Positions 41,315 to 45,481 of a stretch of DNA of 45,481 bases are shown here, in pieces. A program made the translations under genes and the position numbers. The stretch is taken from NCBI RefSeq assembly GCF_001718795.1, contig NZ_CP013436.1, positions 1-45,481 on the forward strand, written 5' to 3'. Position 1 is the first letter of the stretch; each line of letters opens with the position of its first letter. The notes below the pieces were generated by a model that ran no database searches, was not told where the DNA came from, and saw only the letters and a list, made by a program, of their open reading frames with translations. Source of the stretch: Burkholderia latens. Its GTDB lineage: Bacteria > Pseudomonadota > Gammaproteobacteria > Burkholderiales > Burkholderiaceae.

Positions 41315-42967
41315 TCACTGGGGATTGCGCATTAATGGAAGGTTTTTCTGCGAGGATTCACTGGGCTGTGTCACTGGAAAATTCCACGGCAGTAGCGCCT
41401 CGTAGTCATCGGCCGTTTGCGCATGAGGTAGCCTGATGAACAGATCCTTCAGGTACGCATACGGCTCGATGCCACTGGCCCTGCACGTCTCGATGAGCGA
41501 ATACAGGTTCATCGAGGCCTTCGCGCCGCGCACGGTGTCGGCGAACAGCCATGCCTTGCGGCCGACGACAAACGGCCTTATCGCGTTCTCGCAGGCGTTG
41601 TTCGAGATCGGCCACGCGCCGTTTTCCACGTAGCGGATCAGTTTCGGACATTGCCCTTGCAGGTAATGCAGCGCCTGGCCGAGTTTGCCCTGCGGCAGCA
41701 CTGCGTGCACGTTCGCGAGCAGCAGTGCTTCGAGGCGTGCGAGCACGGGGCGGCTCTCACGCTGCCGCAGGTCGTACCGCGCGGCATCGGTTGCGTCCTT
41801 CGCTCGTGCCTCGATCGCGAACAGCTCGCCGATCAGCGCGACGAACTGGCCAGGCAGTGAACCGGCGCGCTTCTCTTTGGGCAGCACCGCCTCGGCCTCG
41901 ACAAAGTAGCGCCGTGCGTGCGCCCAGCAGCCCAGATGCACGAGTCCGTTCACGCGTGCGACCTCGTCGTATGGTGCGTAGCCGTCGGTCATCAGCACCG
42001 CGCCCGGGCGCACGCCCGCATACAGATCCGCCGCCTGTGCGGTGCTGCGCGTCGGACTATAGCCGAACAGGCGAACCGGCGGCCCGGTGCCGTTCATCTG
42101 CACCCACACGAAGCTCTTCGCCTGCGCGGCCCGGCCGGGTTCCTTGAGCACCTGCACGGTGGTTTCATCACCGTACTGGATTTCACTGTCGAGCAGGATG
42201 TCGCGCATCAGGTTGATCAGCGGCTGCACCGCGACGCCTAGCCGGATCACGGTGGCCGCCAGCGTGCCGCGCGAGATGTCGCCACCAATGCGCCGCAGAA
42301 TCGCCGCCACGCGATACAGCGGCAGCCCGTCGACGAACTTCGCCACCACGAACCACGCGAGCGCTGCTTCGGTAAAGAGGCTGCGCGGGATGATGCGCGC
42401 CGATGCCGGTGCGGTGCGCATGCCCTGATCGCAGGTGGGGCACGCATAGACCGGATACTCGTGGCGGATCACGCGGATCTGCTCGGGCACGATGTCGAGT
42501 TGCTCGCGCACCCGCACATCGATCTGCACGAGCGTCGAGCCGTCGTGTTCGCAGGTACGTTCAGCTTCGCTCAGGTCATGGCGCACCGTCACGCGCGGCA
42601 GCGCCGGATCGAGCGGACGGCGGCCGCGCCGCGTGCGCTGGTGCGCACCGACCGCGACCTTGCCATCGCTCTCCCGCTCGGGTTCCGCGCCGTCCGCAAG
42701 CGCCTCGGCCTCGTCGAAGAACAGGTCGCGCTGGCGCGGATCACGCGCCTCGCTCTTCGCGGCGAACAGCCGCCGCTGGAACAGCTTCAGACGCTCGTGA
42801 TAGAGGTCGCGCTCGGTGGTCACCACGCGCAGTTCGGCGCGCAGGTTCGCGCGTTCCTCGAGCAGCGTGTTGCGCTGACTGACGACTTCGTCCCGTTCGA
42901 GAACGGCAGCATCGCGCCCGGCAAGGAGCGCGTCATACTGTTCGGCGGTGAGCGTGACGTTGGACAT
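41315..42967 (-). CDS. tnpC: IS66-family transposase TnpC, copy 2
   Basis: 550 residues, 15 longer than copy 1 because the stop is lost and the frame runs through PSESSQKNLPLMRNPQ into flanking DNA. Motifs YGDETTVQVL, VLMTDGYAPYD and NACENAIRPF are present. The N-terminal part equals copy 1, while from about residue 190 differences accumulate (RSTAQAADL, EVARVNGL, LEALLLANV). This mosaic suggests gene conversion or recombination between related IS66 elements. Confidence 0.88.
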   Translation of the reverse strand: MSNVTLTAEQYDALLAGRDAAVLERDEVVSQRNTLLEERANLRAELRVVTTERDLYHERLKLFQRRLFAAKSEARDPRQRDLFFDEAEALADGAEPERESDGKVAVGAHQRTRRGRRPLDPALPRVTVRHDLSEAERTCEHDGSTLVQIDVRVREQLDIVPEQIRVIRHEYPVYACPTCDQGMRTAPASARIIPRSLFTEAALAWFVVAKFVDGLPLYRVAAILRRIGGDISRGTLAATVIRLGVAVQPLINLMRDILLDSEIQYGDETTVQVLKEPGRAAQAKSFVWVQMNGTGPPVRLFGYSPTRSTAQAADLYAGVRPGAVLMTDGYAPYDEVARVNGLVHLGCWAHARRYFVEAEAVLPKEKRAGSLPGQFVALIGELFAIEARAKDATDAARYDLRQRESRPVLARLEALLLANVHAVLPQGKLGQALHYLQGQCPKLIRYVENGAWPISNNACENAIRPFVVGRKAWLFADTVRGAKASMNLYSLIETCRASGIEPYAYLKDLFIRLPHAQTADDYEALLPWNFPVTQPSESSQKNLPLMRNPQ

Positions 42968-42999
42968 TGCGGCATTAGACCGCCATCATGTTCAGCGTT

Positions 43000-43179
43000 C
43001 TATCCCGCCGTGCGGTAACTTCGCTTCGGGTGACGTTTCATCGCATCGAGATTGATCCCATCAAGCAGCCATTCCAGCTGCTCGACACTCAGCTCGATCA
43101 CCGGCTGCTCGCGGCGGGGCCAGATAAACCGGTCCGCCTCGAGCCGCTTCAGCAGGAGCCAGAAGCCGTTTTTATCCCA
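43000..43179 (-). pseudogene. tnpB: IS66 TnpB, C-terminal fragment, copy 2
   Basis: Same 60-residue remnant as 3954-4133, cut at the same base, ending KRSYRTAG. Here the neighbouring IS5-family element is in the opposite orientation. Confidence 0.85.
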
Positions 43180-44355
43180 CAACTGGTTGCTAGTTTCGAG
43201 GGGATTTCAGTGGTTGTCCGCTGAAGGAGCGGATGATTCATGAAGTACCGGACATGGCAAGATTCGTGCTGCGAAGGGATGGCGCGGCAGGCGAAGTGAT
43301 CGGGCTGGTGTGGTCGAGCGAGGTCACGGCGCGTTGCGCCGGCCAGACGGCTGCCCGCGGCGCGCGAACCCGGATCAGCGGCGGCAGTAGTGCCGCAGGT
43401 TGATCATCGTGTAGGCCAGCGTCTTGAGCGCATAGTGCACGTCACTGATGCGTTCGAAGCGCAGCAGCAGACGGCGGAACGTGTCTTCCCAGGCAAACAC
43501 GCGTTCGATGGTTCTAAAGCGCTCCGCGAAGACGGCTGCATCGAAATGCCGCCTGCGACCCCGCTTCGGTGTTTTGCGCCCGCGCGCATTCTCCGGGATG
43601 TTCGGAGTCATGCCGCGGTTGAAGATCGCCTTGCGGTTTTCGCGGCAGTCGTAGACGCCATCCAGACTGACGGTTGAGCCTTGCAGGTCTGCGCCGATGG
43701 CACGGGCCATGGCGGTGAGTCTGGGCAGCGCGTCGCGCAACAGGGGCGATTCGTTGCGGTTGCCTGGCGCCGTCACGAACGGCGCGATGATGTTGCAGTT
43801 GCGATCGCAGAAGGCCACCACCTTGTCGCCCTTGAGGTGCTTGTGCCCGCTGTAACCGAGGTTGTCGCCGCCTTTCTTTGCCGCCGTCGTCGTGCCGTCG
43901 CCGTGGATGGTCGAGAGGTCGAGGAGCTGGTCATGGTGGAGTTGATCAACTGAGCCCGCAAAGACCCGGTCGATGCTGCCGTCGGCCTGCCAGCGTCGCA
44001 TCATTCGGTAGATGCGTGTGGGGTGGATTTCAGGCAGCCCGTTTGCATTCGTTTCGATCGGCAGCATCTTCCACTGGCACCCCATATAGAGCGCCTGCAG
44101 GATGTAGTTGAAGATCTTCTGCAACGGCAATGTCGGCGGCGGCCCGCGCCGGCCCCGGCTCAGATGCGGCAAGACAAATTGCTCGAACTGCGCTTCACTC
44201 AATTTCGTCGGAATCGCCTGCCGTCCATGGTTTCCAGCCATTTTCGCATCCGCAAACCCTTGACTTTAACCGGTCCGCCCTCGCCAACCCCGCAAGCCAG
44301 TCCCGATGCGGCTCGCAGACAAATTCGGCCACTTCGGAAAACCCGCAATCAGTTG
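43180..44355 (-). mobile_element. IS5-family element (ISL2/IS1031-like), copy 2
   Basis: 1,176 bp, on the minus strand. The right tip CAACTGGTTGC abuts IS66 tnpB at 43179, and the left tip abuts ATGGATAGCC, the body of an IS903-like element, at 44356. Confidence 0.9.
43375..44241 (-). CDS. IS5-family transposase (ISL2/IS1031-like), copy 2
   Basis: 288 residues, identical to the product of 4248-5114, with D115, D194 and E246. Intact. Confidence 0.92.
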   Translation of the reverse strand: MAGNHGRQAIPTKLSEAQFEQFVLPHLSRGRRGPPPTLPLQKIFNYILQALYMGCQWKMLPIETNANGLPEIHPTRIYRMMRRWQADGSIDRVFAGSVDQLHHDQLLDLSTIHGDGTTTAAKKGGDNLGYSGHKHLKGDKVVAFCDRNCNIIAPFVTAPGNRNESPLLRDALPRLTAMARAIGADLQGSTVSLDGVYDCRENRKAIFNRGMTPNIPENARGRKTPKRGRRRHFDAAVFAERFRTIERVFAWEDTFRRLLLRFERISDVHYALKTLAYTMINLRHYCRR

Positions 44356-45449
44356 ATGGATAGCCTGATGAAAGGTTGGGGTAATAGAGTGACGCCCCGC
44401 CCCTTGAGAACCTGCCGCATGCCGCACAAGCATAACGCCGCTCGCCGGCATCACATCCCGAAGATAACGCACCGTGTAACGAACTGGCCGGAGTACGAAG
44501 CGGGTCTGCGCAGTCGCGGCAGCCTGACGTTGTGGATCACGCCCGAGGCGCTCGCGCAGTGGCAGGCGCCGCGGCGCACCACGCCGGGCGGCCAGCCGCG
44601 TTATTCGGACCGGGCGATCGAGACGGCGCTGATGTTGGGCAGTGCGTTGCGCATGCGGCTGCGGCAAGCCGAAGGCCTGCTCGGTTCGGTGCTGCGGCTG
44701 ATGAGCCTGACGCTGCCGGTCCCCGATCACACCACGCTGAGCCGGCGCGCCAAGCGGCGCCCCGCGCTCAGCGTTGCGCCGTTGCCCAACGGGCCACTGG
44801 ATGTGCTGATCGACAGTACCGGGTTGCAGGCCTACGGCGCGGGGCAGTGGTTGCAGGAGAAACACGGCGTGAAGTCGCGCCGTCGCTGGCGCAAGCTGCA
44901 TCTGGCCGTCGATGCCGACACCGGGCAGATCGTGGCGCACACTCTCACCGATCAGCACGGCGACGATCCGTCCCAGGTCGCGCCGCTGCTGGAGCAGATC
45001 CCGGGCGAGCTCGGGCGGTTCATCGCCGACGGCGCGTATGACGGCGCGCCGACGTACCAGACGGTCACGCGCCACAGCGCGAGCGCGCGGATCGTGATTA
45101 CGCCGCGCGCAACGGCCGTGCGCAGTTGCGAGACGGGCCCGCCCACGCAGCGCGATCATCATCTCGAAGCGATCGCGACACAGGGACGACTCGCCTGGCA
45201 GAAGGCCACTGGTTATGGTCGGCGGGCCCGGGTCGAAACCACGATGGGCCGCTACAAGGCGCTGATCGGCGCGCGTCTGCGGGCACGCGACCCCGAGGCT
45301 CAACAGAGCGAAGTGGCGATCGGCGTGGCGGTTCTCAACCGCATGCTGGCCGCTGCACGCCCGAACTCCGTCCGCTGTAAGGTGCACGCCGCATAGCCCA
45401 CGGGGTAAGGGGCGCATTGCGCCCGGCGTCGCCTCCATGCACCAACGCC
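44356..45449 (+). mobile_element. IS903-like element, copy 6, lacking its left tip
   Basis: 1,094 bp from ATGGATAGCC to the right repeat ending at 45449. The first 11 bases are replaced by the IS5-family element. Nine bases (AGAAATATG) separate it from the next IS903-like copy at 45459, the spacing of one IS903 target site. Confidence 0.92.
44368..45396 (+). CDS. IS5-family (IS903 group) transposase
   Basis: 342 residues; subtype like 35818-36846 (EALAQWQAP, LIDSTGLQAYG, RARVETT), with KITHRVTNW unique here. DDE residues are kept, but the element cannot move alone without its left tip. Confidence 0.91.
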   Translation: MKGWGNRVTPRPLRTCRMPHKHNAARRHHIPKITHRVTNWPEYEAGLRSRGSLTLWITPEALAQWQAPRRTTPGGQPRYSDRAIETALMLGSALRMRLRQAEGLLGSVLRLMSLTLPVPDHTTLSRRAKRRPALSVAPLPNGPLDVLIDSTGLQAYGAGQWLQEKHGVKSRRRWRKLHLAVDADTGQIVAHTLTDQHGDDPSQVAPLLEQIPGELGRFIADGAYDGAPTYQTVTRHSASARIVITPRATAVRSCETGPPTQRDHHLEAIATQGRLAWQKATGYGRRARVETTMGRYKALIGARLRARDPEAQQSEVAIGVAVLNRMLAAARPNSVRCKVHAA

Positions 45450-45458
45450 AGAAATATG

Positions 45459-45481
45459 GGCGTTGGTGCACGGATAGCGCG
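45459..45481 (+). mobile_element. Left tip of IS903-like element copy 1 (continues at base 1)
   Basis: GGCGTTGGTGCACGGATAGC and three more bases equal the left end of copy 5 up to the base before its transposase ATG. The sequence continues without gap at position 1, so the molecule is circular. Confidence 0.93.

Larger units (their letters stand above)
41315..43179 (-). mobile_element. IS66-family element, copy 2, truncated
   Basis: Same content and same breakpoint as copy 1: tnpC plus the tnpB 3' end, then an IS5-family element. The left end is not definable, because the tnpC frame runs on past the usual end, so the IS66 terminus is probably deleted. Confidence 0.82.

Noticed and set aside
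1..45481. Conjugation or mobilisation genes, tRNA or rRNA genes, TAL-like effector repeats
   Set aside because: Looked for among all frames and found none that I can support.

Overview
The window reads as a complete circular plasmid of 45,481 bp from a GC-rich beta-proteobacterium of the Burkholderiaceae. The last 23 bases (45459-45481) are the left end of an IS903-type element whose transposase ATG is base 1; joined across the seam, the 1,105-bp sequence has exactly the length of the intact internal copies. HrpB-type promoter boxes (TTCG-N16-TTCG) in front of secreted-effector-like genes, heavy IS load and decaying genes suggest a host-associated lineage with a type III secretion system. Mycetohabitans (fungal endosymbionts) is my best guess, but this is inference; Ralstonia or Paraburkholderia relatives are possible.

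Layout. 1-6.3 kb: IS903-like element, an effector-like gene with an N-myristoylation motif, an IS66-type element broken by an IS5-family element, and a DnaE2 C-terminal fragment. 6.3-10.9 kb: replication and partition backbone on the minus strand, comprising a Rep_3-type initiator, about 16 iterons, a decayed AlpA-like gene, parA, a small putative centromere-binding protein, and an unusual 1.1-kb array built of degenerate 8-bp units that I propose is the centromere. 10.9-21.1 kb: plus-strand accessory block with vapBC, small conserved genes, a candidate tyrosine-recombinase core site, an autoregulated zinc-ribbon/HTH gene, an HNH nuclease, a DUF3701-type tyrosine recombinase, an ApeA-like HEPN anti-phage gene and a truncated gene. 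21.1-29.4 kb: nested transposons (IS66 inside IS66 with a perfect 8-bp target duplication, then IS21, then a truncated IS903-like copy).

29.4-31.6 kb: an effector-like gene with a Cys-His-Asp catalytic pattern, preceded by a textbook hrpII box and -10, then an IS903-like copy. 31.6-35.3 kb: an inverted, diverged duplicate of the vapBC-to-integrase module carrying different cargo (a DUF4160/DUF2442 pair) and ending in a broken integrase. 35.3-41.3 kb: a LigD fragment, more IS copies and relics, a second hrpII box driving an effector reading frame split by a single in-frame stop inside IS debris, and a fourth effector-like gene. 41.3-45.5 kb: second copies of the IS66/IS5 pair and another IS903-like copy.

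Taken together, this is a stable (rep/par/two VapBC), non-conjugative-looking plasmid (no transfer genes seen) carrying phage defence and probable type III effectors, reshaped by recombination between IS copies. Gene names for the effectors are not known to me; their roles are inferred from promoters, N-termini and motifs only.
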